From positions 4,749,001-4,813,000 of the forward strand of contig NZ_CP146077.1 of assembly GCF_037023725.1 (NCBI RefSeq): 64,000 nt of DNA, written 5' to 3'. Shown piece after piece: positions 25,930 to 34,073 of this stretch (within the stretch, counting starts at the first letter, position 1; every line of letters begins with the position of its first letter). Source of the stretch: Pseudomonas bubulae. Its GTDB lineage: Bacteria; Pseudomonadota; Gammaproteobacteria; Pseudomonadales; Pseudomonadaceae. The translations under genes were made by a program, and so were the position numbers. The notes beneath the pieces were generated by a model. It had not been told where the DNA came from. It saw only the letters and a program-made list of their open reading frames with translations, and searched no databases.

Positions 25930-27234
25930 TTAGCGCGCGGCAACAACCTTGCCCCGGCACTCGCCAAAACCGATGGAAGCATGGCCTTCACGGGCGCAGC
26001 GGGCACGCAGGATGATTTCGTCACCATCCTCCAGAAATTTACGCACTTCGCCTGAAGCCAGTTCTATCGGGTGTTTACCGCCCTCGGTGATTTCCAGCAG
26101 GCTGCCCAGTTGCGAACGGGCCGGGCCCGACAAGGTGCCCGAACCGAACAGGTCACCGGACTGCAACTGGCAGCCGTTGACGCTGTGGTGAGCCACCAGT
26201 TGGGCCGCGGTCCAGTACATGTTCAGGCTGTTGCTCAAGCCCAGACGATGGGCTGGCAGGTTCTGCTCGCGCATCGCCTCGGTCAGCAGCAGCACTTCAA
26301 GTTCAATATCCAGCGCGCCATTGGCCTGATCCCTGGTATCGAGCAGGTAAGCCAGTGGCTGTGGATCACCCTCAGGACGGGCCGGTTGCGCGCGACGGAA
26401 TGGTTCCAGCGCCTCGGCACTCACCACCCACGGCGAGATACTGGTGATAAAGCTTTTGGACAGAAACGGGCCCAGCGGCTGGTATTCCCAGGCCTGGATG
26501 TCCCGTGCCGACCAGTCATTGAGCAGGCAGAAGCCGGCAATGTGCTCTGCAGCTTCGCTGACCGGGATGGCATCGCCCATATCATTGCCTTTGCCAACCC
26601 AGATGCCCAGTTCCAGTTCGTAGTCCAGGCGGGCGCACGGGCCAAAGGTTGGCTCGGTCTGCCCGGCAGGCAAGGTCTGGCCTTTAGGGCGCCGAACTTC
26701 GGCACCGGACGGGCGAATGGTCGAGGCGCGCCCGTGATAGCCAATCGGCACATACTTGTAGTTGGGCAGCAGCGGGTTGTCCGGGCGGAACAGCTTGCCG
26801 ACGTTTTTGGCGTGCTCAATGCCCACATAAAAGTCGGTGTAGTCGCCGATTTTGGCCGGCAGGTGCATCTGGCAATCAGCTGCCAGTGGCAGCAGGCGGG
26901 AACCCTGGGCTTCGATTTTGCCGCGCAGGGAACTGCCCTCCCCCAGCAGTTCCTGCAAACGCTCGCGCAGGGCAACCCGGGCGCCCCGATCCAGGGCAAA
27001 GTAGCTATTCAACGCCCCGCCCAACGAAGCCTCTACGGCTATCTTGGCCTGACCTTCAAACAGCCCCGCTGCCAGCCCGGCTTCCAGGTCGAAAATGGCA
27101 TCGCCAATAGCCACCCCGCTACGTGGCGCCGAGCCATCAATGCTGAAAATGCCCATGGGCAGGTTTTGCAGGGGGAAGTCGCTGTGGCCGTTGGCGGAGG
27201 CGATCCAGCTGCGGGTCAAAGTGGACTGGGTCAT
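25930..27234 (-). CDS. fahA: Fumarylacetoacetase
   Basis: 434 aa, the usual length. An N-terminal SH3-like domain is followed by the FAH catalytic domain with metal-ligand stretches (DYTDFYVGIEHAKNVG, YELELGIWVGKGN, FCLLNDWSARDIQAWEYQPLG). It hydrolyses fumarylacetoacetate to fumarate and acetoacetate, the last step of tyrosine/phenylalanine breakdown. It starts 3 bases after the hmgA stop, and maiA follows. Confidence 0.95.
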   Translation of the reverse strand: MTQSTLTRSWIASANGHSDFPLQNLPMGIFSIDGSAPRSGVAIGDAIFDLEAGLAAGLFEGQAKIAVEASLGGALNSYFALDRGARVALRERLQELLGEGSSLRGKIEAQGSRLLPLAADCQMHLPAKIGDYTDFYVGIEHAKNVGKLFRPDNPLLPNYKYVPIGYHGRASTIRPSGAEVRRPKGQTLPAGQTEPTFGPCARLDYELELGIWVGKGNDMGDAIPVSEAAEHIAGFCLLNDWSARDIQAWEYQPLGPFLSKSFITSISPWVVSAEALEPFRRAQPARPEGDPQPLAYLLDTRDQANGALDIELEVLLLTEAMREQNLPAHRLGLSNSLNMYWTAAQLVAHHSVNGCQLQSGDLFGSGTLSGPARSQLGSLLEITEGGKHPIELASGEVRKFLEDGDEIILRARCAREGHASIGFGECRGKVVAAR

Positions 27235-27237
27235 GGG

Positions 27238-28542
27238 TTATCTCCGGTTCGGGGTGAAGGTCACGGGCAGCGTGGCCCAGCAAGCGTCGTAGTTCGATTG
27301 CAGCTGCGGGCACTCCAGGGCGAACCGGCTGGGGCGCAACACCTGGCTGGTTTCGAACATAAAGGCCATGGTGTTTTCGATCTTGCTGGGTTGCAGCTCG
27401 GCCGCAATGGCTTTGGTACAGGTTTCGCCGTCCGGCCCGTGGGCGCTCATGCAGCTGTGCAGCGATGCACCGCCGGGCAGGAAGCCTTCGGCCTTGGCAT
27501 CGTAACTGCCCTGGATCAGGCCCATGAATTCGTTCATCAGGTTGCGGTGGAACCAGGGTGGCCGGAAGGTGTTTTCAGCCACCATCCAGCGCGGCGGGAA
27601 AATCACGAAATCGAGGTTGGCCAGTCCCGGTACGCTGGTAGGCGAAGTCAAAACAGTAAAAATCGATGGATCGGGATGATCGAAGCTGACAGTGCCGATG
27701 GTGTTGAAGCGGCGCAGATCGTATTTGTACGGCACGTTGTTGCCATGCCAGGCCACTACGTTGAGCGGCGAATGATCCAGCTCGCAGCCCCACAACTCAC
27801 CAAGAAATTTTTGCACCAGTTGCGTAGCGCGCGCACCGTCTTCGTAGTGGGCGAGCGGAGTCAGAAAGTCGCGAGGGTTGGCCAGGCCATTACTGCCAAT
27901 CGGCCCCAGATCAGGCAGGCGCAGCGGTGCACCATGGTTCTCGGCAACATAGCCACGGGCCTGCGGGTCGAGCAACTCGACACGAAACTTGAGACCGCGA
28001 GGGATGACCGCGATCTCCAGAGGCTGCAGATCCAGACGCCCCAGTTCGGTACAAATGCGCAAACGCCCCGACTCGGGAACCAGCAACATTTCGCCGTCGG
28101 CATTGAAAAACACCCGCTGCATCGAAGTATTGGCGCAGTAATGGTAAATGCTGATGCCCGAGGGTTTATCCGACCCGCCATTGGCCACCATGCCCACCAG
28201 GCCGTCGATAAAGTCCGTAGCCTCGGCAGGAATCGGCAGCGGGTTCCAGCGCAAGCGATTCGGCGTCACCGGGCCCAACGGGCCACCAGCCAGTTGCCGC
28301 TCCAGTTTGACGAACGCCGGATGGTTGGCTGACGGCTGGATGCGGTACATCCACGTACGCCGCGCCTCGCTGCGCACCATGGTGAACGCAGTTCCGGAAA
28401 ACAATTCGGCGTACAGACCGTAGGGGGCTTTTTGCGGGGAGTTCTGACCCACCGGCAGGGCGCCGGGCAATGCTTCGCTGCTGAATTCGTTGCCAAACCC
28501 GGACAGATAGCCAAGACCTGACAAAGGCGAATCGACGTTCAT
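27238..28542 (-). CDS. hmgA: Homogentisate 1,2-dioxygenase
   Basis: 434 aa. Characteristic opening [19 protein letters not shown]. The iron-ligand region near the C-terminus is [16 protein letters not shown], and [14 protein letters not shown] is also conserved. The Fe(II) enzyme cleaves the homogentisate ring to maleylacetoacetate. I start at ATG 28542, which has GGAGG just upstream; a longer frame to 28593 lacks support. First gene of hmgA-fahA-maiA, divergent from an IclR regulator with operator-like repeats between. Confidence 0.96.
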   Translation of the reverse strand: MNVDSPLSGLGYLSGFGNEFSSEALPGALPVGQNSPQKAPYGLYAELFSGTAFTMVRSEARRTWMYRIQPSANHPAFVKLERQLAGGPLGPVTPNRLRWNPLPIPAEATDFIDGLVGMVANGGSDKPSGISIYHYCANTSMQRVFFNADGEMLLVPESGRLRICTELGRLDLQPLEIAVIPRGLKFRVELLDPQARGYVAENHGAPLRLPDLGPIGSNGLANPRDFLTPLAHYEDGARATQLVQKFLGELWGCELDHSPLNVVAWHGNNVPYKYDLRRFNTIGTVSFDHPDPSIFTVLTSPTSVPGLANLDFVIFPPRWMVAENTFRPPWFHRNLMNEFMGLIQGSYDAKAEGFLPGGASLHSCMSAHGPDGETCTKAIAAELQPSKIENTMAFMFETSQVLRPSRFALECPQLQSNYDACWATLPVTFTPNRR

Positions 28543-28618
28543 GGAGCCTCCAGCATGGAGAAGGCAGATGACTGCGCCCTGCGCTGAAGGCATTTGCGCG
28601 TCGCTGCGTTATTTTTAT

Positions 28619-28653
28619 CGTAATTCAATTACGCATAACGTAATTTGATTGGT
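28619..28653. promoter_or_regulatory. Probable HmgR-type operator
   Basis: CGTAATTCAATTACG (28619-28633) is a perfect 7-1-7 palindrome. Twenty bases later CGTAATTTGATTGGT (28639-28653) repeats its first half with a degenerate right arm. They lie between hmgA (ATG 28542) and the divergent IclR gene (ATG 28707). In P. putida HmgR, an IclR protein, represses hmg genes from a site in this gap, so the assignment is reasonable. Confidence 0.6.
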
Positions 28654-28706
28654 AACAAGCGTCAAGCTATAAAGACGCCCATTCGTCCCGAGATATAAAC
28701 ACTTCC

Positions 28707-29501
28707 ATGGAAAAGCCCCGCAGCAGCAACGACAGCACCGGCAAGCAAAAAGTGCGTTCGGCCGAGGTCGGCACTGACATCCTCAAGGCGCTGGCCGAGC
28801 TCTCACCCTCCACATCGCTGTCGCGCCTGGCCGAACACGTGCAAATGCCCGCGAGCAAGGTGCATCGCTATTTACAGGCACTGATTGCCAGCGGGTTTGC
28901 CGAGCAAAATGTCGCCACCAATCATTACGGTTTGGGGCGCGAGGCGTTGCGTGTGGGACTGGCTGCGCTCAACAGCATGGATGTGCTCAAGGTCGCCAGC
29001 CTGCCCCTGGCCGAACTGCGCGACGACTTGAACGAAACCTGCTTTTTGGCGGTGTGGGGTAACCAGGGCGCGACCGTGGTGCATATCGAGCCGGCGGTGC
29101 GGGCGGTCACGGTGGTGACCCAGCTGGGCTCGGTATTGCCATTGCTGAGTTCATCCACGGGGCTGGTGTTCAACGCTTTTTTACCGGATCGCGAAACCGC
29201 CGACTTGCGCGAACTGGAGTTCAAGACCGATCAGGTGCATCCGCTGCAAACACCTGCAGCCTACGTCGCACTTTGCAGTCAAATCCGCCAGCGCGGCCTG
29301 CACTTCGTCCATGGCTTGCTGATGCCTGGCGTCGATGCCTTGTCGGCCCCGGTGTTCAATGCGACCGGTCAGGTGGCGGCCGTACTGACAGTGGTTGGTC
29401 CCACCTCCCTGTTCCACGCCGATGAAAACGGGCCCGCAGCCAAACGCTTGTTGGCCGCGAGCCAGGCCATCAGTTGGCGGATGGGTTATCAGCCAGCCTG
29501 A
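28707..29501 (+). CDS. hmgR: IclR family regulator of homogentisate genes (HmgR-like)
   Basis: 264 aa. HTH_IclR at about residues 18-75 (DILKALAELSPSTSLSRLAEHV, KVHRYLQALIASGF) and the C-terminal IclR effector domain (to about 255). Divergent from hmgA-fahA-maiA, the arrangement seen with HmgR, which releases its operator on binding homogentisate. Named from family plus position. Confidence 0.85.
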   Translation: MEKPRSSNDSTGKQKVRSAEVGTDILKALAELSPSTSLSRLAEHVQMPASKVHRYLQALIASGFAEQNVATNHYGLGREALRVGLAALNSMDVLKVASLPLAELRDDLNETCFLAVWGNQGATVVHIEPAVRAVTVVTQLGSVLPLLSSSTGLVFNAFLPDRETADLRELEFKTDQVHPLQTPAAYVALCSQIRQRGLHFVHGLLMPGVDALSAPVFNATGQVAAVLTVVGPTSLFHADENGPAAKRLLAASQAISWRMGYQPA

Positions 29502-29513
29502 CAGCTCATTGTT

Positions 29514-29888
29514 TTAGACCATCCACTCGTATTTGGCCTCATCGAGCAGGTCTTTCATCATCTGCTCGATGTCGGCCATGGACGGTTGATCCACTCGCAG
29601 GCTGTCATCGAATGTCCAGGACCGGGAAAACACCCCCGACTCCCAGTCATCATGGGCCTGCACAGCGCCCCACTCCAGCGTATCCACACCCAGGCCCAGC
29701 AGGCTCTGACTGTACGTCAGGGTCTGGTCAACGATGTTATTCACCGTATTGAGATAGATGCTTCTGCAATCCAGGCCCTGGGGCTGGAGTCGCTCGTCAA
29801 GAAACGAGCGCACGCGCTCGATCACTACTGCGCTGGGTTTGAGGCTGAAGCTGTTGATCGGCGATGCGGGTTTTTCATTACGGGTCAT
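29514..29888 (-). CDS. Conserved-looking protein of unknown function
   Basis: 124 aa from ATG 29888, which has a strong AGGAGG six bases upstream. No membrane segment or signal peptide. The middle (LDCRSIYLNTVNNIVDQTLT) is mixed alpha/beta and the C-terminus is acidic and helical (MADIEQMMKDLLDEAKYEWMV). I do not recognise the family. The good ribosome site, codon usage and lack of a better frame make it a real gene. It ends 12 bases from the convergent IclR gene. Confidence 0.75.
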   Translation of the reverse strand: MTRNEKPASPINSFSLKPSAVVIERVRSFLDERLQPQGLDCRSIYLNTVNNIVDQTLTYSQSLLGLGVDTLEWGAVQAHDDWESGVFSRSWTFDDSLRVDQPSMADIEQMMKDLLDEAKYEWMV

Positions 29889-30099
29889 GGTGAACCTCCT
29901 GTCAGTGCTCCAGGCCCATCCGGCGTCGTGCACGGTTCAAGTCGACCTGGAGAGTCCGTGTGAAGGCTCATTCAACACCGGGACGACAGCAGGTGTGCGG
30001 CACATAGTTACCGCACAAGGACTGTTGCCGTAGCTGTAATACAGATTGTCCCAAACCGGGCTTACTCCGCTGCGGGCCAGCCCTTAAGCTTGCCGGACT

Positions 30100-30218
30100 T
30101 CGCAACACGGACACGCATCGAGTCGCATCGACTCTGCTCTCCCCGATTTACCCTGACGTTGATTTGTAGCTCCTTGATGAACGTCTTCCTTGGCCGCTGT
30201 TTTACAGCGGCCTTTTTT
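30100..30218 (+). ncRNA. Candidate small RNA ending in a strong terminator
   Basis: The region between the unknown gene and the REP has no credible reading frame on the plus strand. It does contain a perfect hairpin GAGTCG-CAT-CGACTC (30120-30134), then a pyrimidine-rich stretch (CTCTCCCC) and single-strand-like sequence, then an intrinsic terminator at 30192-30218. No plus-strand gene precedes it closely enough to need that terminator. This layout is that of an Hfq-type sRNA. The 5' end is unknown, and no family match is claimed. Confidence 0.35.
30192..30218 (+). terminator. Intrinsic terminator without an assigned gene
   Basis: GGCCGCTG, loop TTTTA, CAGCGGCC then TTTTTTA. The T run is on the plus strand only, so it ends a plus-strand transcript; the nearest plus-strand gene (hmgR) stops 690 bases upstream with a minus-strand gene between. 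Confidence 0.85.
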
Positions 30219-30237
30219 ATGGTGCCCGAAAAAATCT

Positions 30238-30322
30238 GTGGGAGCGGGCTTGCTCGCGATGGCATCGACACGGTTTTCCAGTAAGACCGAGTTGAGTCAA
30301 TCGCGAGCAAGCCCGCTCCCAC
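30238..30322. repeat. REP doublet (inverted pair)
   Basis: Perfect inverted pair of the REP core, between the terminator and the end of the lrgB gene. Confidence 0.9.
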
Positions 30323-30345
30323 GGGGTATGTGGCGGGTTTAAGAA

Positions 30346-31032
30346 CTAGAACACCATCGCCAGCAACGGCGCGGCAAACAGGTTAAGGATGCCGGTCAGC
30401 ACCATCACCAAGCCTGCTACCGAGCCTTCCTCACTGCCCACTTCGCGGGCACGGCTGACCCCTGCGCCATGAGCGCCGATACCAAACAGGGCGCCCCGGG
30501 CCAGACTGCTGCGCAGCGGCAACCACTTGAGCAAAATACCGCCCAGCAACGCGCCAAACACACCGGTGAACATTACAAACACCGCCGTGAGCTCAGGTAC
30601 GCCACCCAGATCCTGTGCCAGCGGCATGGCAAACGGTGTGGTGATGGAGCGCGGCACCAGCGACATGGTCAATGAGGTGTCCAGCGCCAGCGCCCGGGCC
30701 AGCCAGAACGAACTGCCAATGGACGCCGCGCTGCCCGCCAGCATCCCCAGCAGCAACGCCACCCAGTGACGGGCCAGTAAATTGCGTTGCTGCCAGATCG
30801 GTACGGCAAAGGCCACCGTTACCGGCCCCAGAACCAGCATCAGCCAATGGGTATTGCTTGAGTATTCAGCATAGGCAGTGTGCAACGGCACGGCCACGGC
30901 TAGCAGCAAGGCCGGGACCAGGATCAGCGGAGACAACAGGTATCGCCCGGTACGCCGGTACAGCCAGCGGCTGAAGGCGTAGGTCAACAGCGTGAACAGC
31001 AGCCAGAACATGGGCATCAGTTCAAACTTCAT
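30346..31032 (-). CDS. lrgB: LrgB/CidB family membrane protein
   Basis: 228 aa with about seven hydrophobic helices. Family stretches PRSITTPFAMPLAQDLGG (about 127-144) and GALFGIGAHGAGVSRARE (about 180-197) are clear. LrgAB/CidAB proteins modulate holin-like activity, murein hydrolase export and overflow-metabolite traffic at the inner membrane. Its start overlaps the end of lrgA by 11 bases. Transcribed with lrgA; the divergent LysR gene is the likely controller. Confidence 0.9.
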   Translation of the reverse strand: MKFELMPMFWLLFTLLTYAFSRWLYRRTGRYLLSPLILVPALLLAVAVPLHTAYAEYSSNTHWLMLVLGPVTVAFAVPIWQQRNLLARHWVALLLGMLAGSAASIGSSFWLARALALDTSLTMSLVPRSITTPFAMPLAQDLGGVPELTAVFVMFTGVFGALLGGILLKWLPLRSSLARGALFGIGAHGAGVSRAREVGSEEGSVAGLVMVLTGILNLFAAPLLAMVF

Positions 31033-31408
31033 GACGCATCCTCCAGCGGCACACCGCTTCCACAGTAAACGCCGTCACCACCATCACCAGCAAGGTACTC
31101 ACGCCAATGACCAACAGGATGCGCCAACCTTCATCACGCACGATTACACCGTAATCAAGCAGGCTCATGAGTGCAGGGATGAAAAACAACAGCATTTCGG
31201 CCATCAACACACCGGCCCCCAATTGCAGGGTCGCCGGTCTGACCCAGCCCAGGGCAAACGCCAGCAACAGCAGCGCCATGCCCACCACCCCGCCCGGGAT
31301 CGGCAAGTGCCCCCAGGTTGCCAGCTGGCAGCCCAGAAAATACAGCGCCAACAAAACGGCCAGTTCACTGACCAACCGACCCAGGCGTTTTACATCGAAG
31401 CGTTTCAT
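31022..31408 (-). CDS. lrgA: LrgA/CidA family holin-like protein
   Basis: 128 aa with four membrane helices. The segment LPIPGGVVGMALLLLAF (about 35-51) is the family hallmark. Such proteins form oligomers in the inner membrane and act as holin-like partners of LrgB/CidB. First gene of the two-gene operon. Confidence 0.88.
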   Translation of the reverse strand: MKRFDVKRLGRLVSELAVLLALYFLGCQLATWGHLPIPGGVVGMALLLLAFALGWVRPATLQLGAGVLMAEMLLFFIPALMSLLDYGVIVRDEGWRILLVIGVSTLLVMVVTAFTVEAVCRWRMRHEV

Positions 31409-31485
31409 GTTGTTTCCATTTCAGACAGGTTTCCAGTTTAAAGAGCCTGCTAACATCCCGGAAACGAATTGTCAGACTTGTAGCC

Positions 31486-31500
31486 ATTCCAAAATGGAAT
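31486..31500. promoter_or_regulatory. Inverted repeat at the lrgAB / LysR divergent promoter
   Basis: ATTCCA, AAA, TGGAAT is a perfect 6-3-6 inverted repeat ending 7 bases before the LysR start codon. It is a reasonable autoregulatory site for the LysR protein, but overlap with the leader makes this a guess. Confidence 0.4.
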
Positions 31501-31507
31501 CACGCCA

Positions 31508-32404
31508 ATGGAATTCAAACACCTGCGCACCTTTGTCGAAGTCGCCCGCCAGGGCGGTTTTACCCCCGCCTCCCACAGCTTGCATATCAGCCAGTCAGCG
31601 GTGAGCAAACAAGTGGCGCAGCTCGAGCACAGCCTCGGTACACCGCTGTTCGACCGCCTGGGTTCTCAGGTGCGGCTGACGGCAGCGGGCAATGTGGTGT
31701 TGCAGCGGGCCGAAGGCATGCTGCGCTTGCATCGGGAGTTGTTGAGCGAGCTGGACGACTTGAGCCAGATGACCCGGGGGGAACTGCGGGTGGGCCTGCC
31801 GCTGCTGGGCAGCAACACCCTGTTTGCCGGGCTGTTTGCCGAATACCGTCGACGCTACCCGAATATCCGGGTGCAGTTGCTCGAAGAAGGCAGCTTGAAT
31901 ATCGAACAGGCCGTTTTGAGCGGCGAACTGGAGCTGGGCGGCAGCCTGACCCCGAATAATCCCGCGTTTGCTTATCAGCCGTTTTGTGACGAGCCGCTGG
32001 ATGTTCTGCTCCCGGCCGATCATCCGCTGGCCGAGGGGCCTGGCGTAAGACTTGAGCAATTGGCTGATACGCCCTTTTTGCTCTACCAGCGCAGCTTTGT
32101 GCTCAACGACCGGGTGCTCAAAGCCTGCCAGCAGTCAGGCTTTACCCCCAACGAAGGCGGGCGCAGTGGCCAGGCGGATTTTCTGGTGGCATTGGTGGCT
32201 GCAGGCCAGGGCGTAGTGTTGCTGCCCAGTGTGGTCGCCCGCGGGCTGGTGCGCCCCGGGGTGGTGCGGCTCAAACTGCTCGCACCGGATGACTTGCGCT
32301 GGGATATCGCGTTTATCTGGCGTGATGGCGCGTATCTGTCACGGGCAGCCCAGGCCTGGCTTGAGCTGCTGCGTGAACGCCCGGTTACGGCTTCAGTGTT
32401 TTGA
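31508..32404 (+). CDS. LysR-type regulator (CidR-like position)
   Basis: 298 aa. HTH at residues 1-60 (FTPASHSLHISQSAVSKQVAQLE) plus a LysR effector domain. In several bacteria a LysR protein (CidR) beside cid/lrg genes responds to acetate or overflow metabolism; the divergent position here suggests the same role. The last 20 bases overlap the convergent flavodoxin gene. Confidence 0.88.
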   Translation: MEFKHLRTFVEVARQGGFTPASHSLHISQSAVSKQVAQLEHSLGTPLFDRLGSQVRLTAAGNVVLQRAEGMLRLHRELLSELDDLSQMTRGELRVGLPLLGSNTLFAGLFAEYRRRYPNIRVQLLEEGSLNIEQAVLSGELELGGSLTPNNPAFAYQPFCDEPLDVLLPADHPLAEGPGVRLEQLADTPFLLYQRSFVLNDRVLKACQQSGFTPNEGGRSGQADFLVALVAAGQGVVLLPSVVARGLVRPGVVRLKLLAPDDLRWDIAFIWRDGAYLSRAAQAWLELLRERPVTASVF

Positions 32405-32840
32405 TCAGTTCTGCAATCCACGGCTCGGAGTCTTCCTCCGGAGTCACCGTGACGCTGGAGTCCAAACGCAGCATCGGCAGCACTTCACGCACGCCAAGCT
32501 CGGCAAACAGTTCGCGCATTTGCTCACCACCGCCACAAAACGTGTCACCGTAACTTTCATCACCCAGGGCAATCACTGCCCCAGGCAGCCCGCGCCAGGC
32601 GCCTGGCAACTGGTCACGGATGGCGCTGTACAGTGGCACGAGATTGTCCGGCAGCTCGCCCATGCCCGTGGTCGAGGTCACCGCCAGCAGCGCTTCGGGA
32701 GCAAACGCCTGGAGATCGGCCAAAGTGGCGCGGGTATTGAGCAAAACCTCAAAACCGGCATCGGTCAGCAGTTGTTTCGCATTGCGGGCGACTTCTTCAG
32801 CGGTGCCGTACACCGAGCCGGAAAGGATGGCGACTTTCAT
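32385..32840 (-). CDS. Flavodoxin (MioC-like)
   Basis: 151 aa. FMN-binding flavodoxin: the phosphate loop SGSVYGTAEE is at about residues 7-16, and STTGMGELPDN and ALGDESYGDTFCGGG form the two isoalloxazine loops. It is a short-chain one-electron carrier; the partner is not known. ATG 32840 has AGGA upstream; the frame's next codon upstream is TTG and is not preferred. Confidence 0.9.
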   Translation of the reverse strand: MKVAILSGSVYGTAEEVARNAKQLLTDAGFEVLLNTRATLADLQAFAPEALLAVTSTTGMGELPDNLVPLYSAIRDQLPGAWRGLPGAVIALGDESYGDTFCGGGEQMRELFAELGVREVLPMLRLDSSVTVTPEEDSEPWIAELIKTLKP

Positions 32841-32941
32841 CAATCTGATCCTGTAGCTGACTAAAAGCCTGGGATATTAACAGGTCTGGCAGCGATGCCT
32901 TACCATGCGCCCATCTGTATGCCTCTCTGGAGAACCACTCA

Positions 32942-33409
32942 ATGATCAACGCCCGTTTATTACAACGCATGGTGGACGCGTCCCAGGACGGCATTGTCGT
33001 TGCCGAACAAGAAGGTGAAGACAACATCCTGATTTATGCAAACAACGCCTTTGAAACCCTCACCGGCTACAGCCGCGACGACATCCTCTATCAGGACTGC
33101 CGCTTCTTGCAGGCCGGCGACCGTGACCAGCAGGGCCTGCAATTGATCCGCGAGGCGATTGCCAGCGGTCAGCCCACCCGCCAGATCCTGCGCAACTATC
33201 GCAAGGACGGCACGCACTTCTGGAATGAACTGTCGATCACGCCGGTGTTTAACGAAAACGACAAGCTGACATACTTTATTGGCGTGCAAAAAGACGTCAC
33301 CTTGCAGGTAAAGGCCCAGCAGCGGGTCGCCCAGCTCGAAGCCCGACTGGCCTCGGTTCAGGCTGAACTGCAGGCGCTCAAGGCGACGAGCGGATTAAAC
33401 AAAACGTAG
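32942..33409 (+). CDS. Short LOV blue-light photoreceptor
   Basis: 155 aa, almost only a LOV domain plus a C-terminal helix. The flavin-binding signature YQDCRFLQ (50-57) puts the photoactive cysteine at C53. The flavin contacts N85, N95 and Q116 (RNYRKDG, WNELSI, FIGVQKD) are present. Residues 120-147 form a coiled coil for dimerisation. It strongly resembles P. putida PpSB1-LOV (opening MINA-LLQ-MVDAS). Blue light should form the FMN-Cys53 adduct; there is no effector domain, so a partner protein must carry the signal. ATG follows CTGGAG. Confidence 0.92.
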   Translation: MINARLLQRMVDASQDGIVVAEQEGEDNILIYANNAFETLTGYSRDDILYQDCRFLQAGDRDQQGLQLIREAIASGQPTRQILRNYRKDGTHFWNELSITPVFNENDKLTYFIGVQKDVTLQVKAQQRVAQLEARLASVQAELQALKATSGLNKT

Positions 33410-33467
33410 AAATTACGGTCTGATAGTCGCTGTGACGATTTTTCAGACACCTTTTCGAGCTTTATCC

Positions 33468-34073
33468 ATGTCGCACGATGCCCTTTTGACTCAGGACGAA
33501 CTGGATTTCATCCAAACGATGCACCAAAACCCGCTGTTGAATAAACGGGATGCGTCGTCGAGCCTGATGGTCAACGGGATGTCGCAAATCCGCGATTTGC
33601 TGACACGCCTTGCCGCCCATGAACAGGTCACCATCCAGGCACAAATTGCCAATCAGCAAATGAGTTTTCCGCTGCGCCTGGTTGAAGACGAATTCCATGC
33701 CCAGCATCTGCAACTCGGCGCCCCGAGCATCTTCGAAGACGGGCCAAAGGCGCGCCCCTGGCGCCTGTCACTGGCCGAGCCGGTGCCGCTGGAAAATATC
33801 CGCGGCAAGGCAGGTCATCTGTGGGTAACCGAACTGTCGTTCAAAGGCGTGCTGATTGAAATGCGTCACGACAGCCAGCCGCCACGCCAGTTTGCACAGT
33901 GGTTCAGCCCCGATGGATATGAGCGGATCAACCTGCGCGACACCCTGGAGCGTAAAACGGAAACGGGCCTTTATGCCTACCGCCTAAGCCAGAGCGACAA
34001 GGGCGAAACCGAGCATCTGCGCCAGTACATCCTGCAACAACACCGCCTGGCGCACCCGGGCCTGCACGTCTGA
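33468..34073 (+). CDS. Unknown protein with PilZ-like C-terminal half
   Basis: 201 aa. The N-terminus (ALLTQDELDFI) is reminiscent of the FliM/FliN CheY-binding-type peptide, and the middle resembles a YcgR-type N-domain. The region RPWRLSLAEP followed by TELSFKGVLIEM looks like a degenerate PilZ site (R...R then D/N-x-S-x-x-G, with the acidic/amide residue replaced by E). If so, c-di-GMP binding is doubtful. It follows the LOV gene after 58 bases on the same strand. The assignment is by eye only. Confidence 0.55.
   Translation: MSHDALLTQDELDFIQTMHQNPLLNKRDASSSLMVNGMSQIRDLLTRLAAHEQVTIQAQIANQQMSFPLRLVEDEFHAQHLQLGAPSIFEDGPKARPWRLSLAEPVPLENIRGKAGHLWVTELSFKGVLIEMRHDSQPPRQFAQWFSPDGYERINLRDTLERKTETGLYAYRLSQSDKGETEHLRQYILQQHRLAHPGLHV

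Noticed and set aside
26071..28332. A 753-codon plus-strand frame
   Set aside because: Antisense shadow of fahA and hmgA.
29940..30218. RsmX/Y/Z-type CsrA-binding RNA
   Set aside because: No series of loop-presented GGA motifs and no upstream GacA box were found, so only an unspecified sRNA is proposed.
30062..30322. A minus-strand 86-codon frame ending MRVRVAKSGKLKGWPAAE
   Set aside because: Its start lies inside the REP (MGAGLLAIDSTRS is translated REP) and it runs through the terminator hairpin; no ribosome site fits an inner start.
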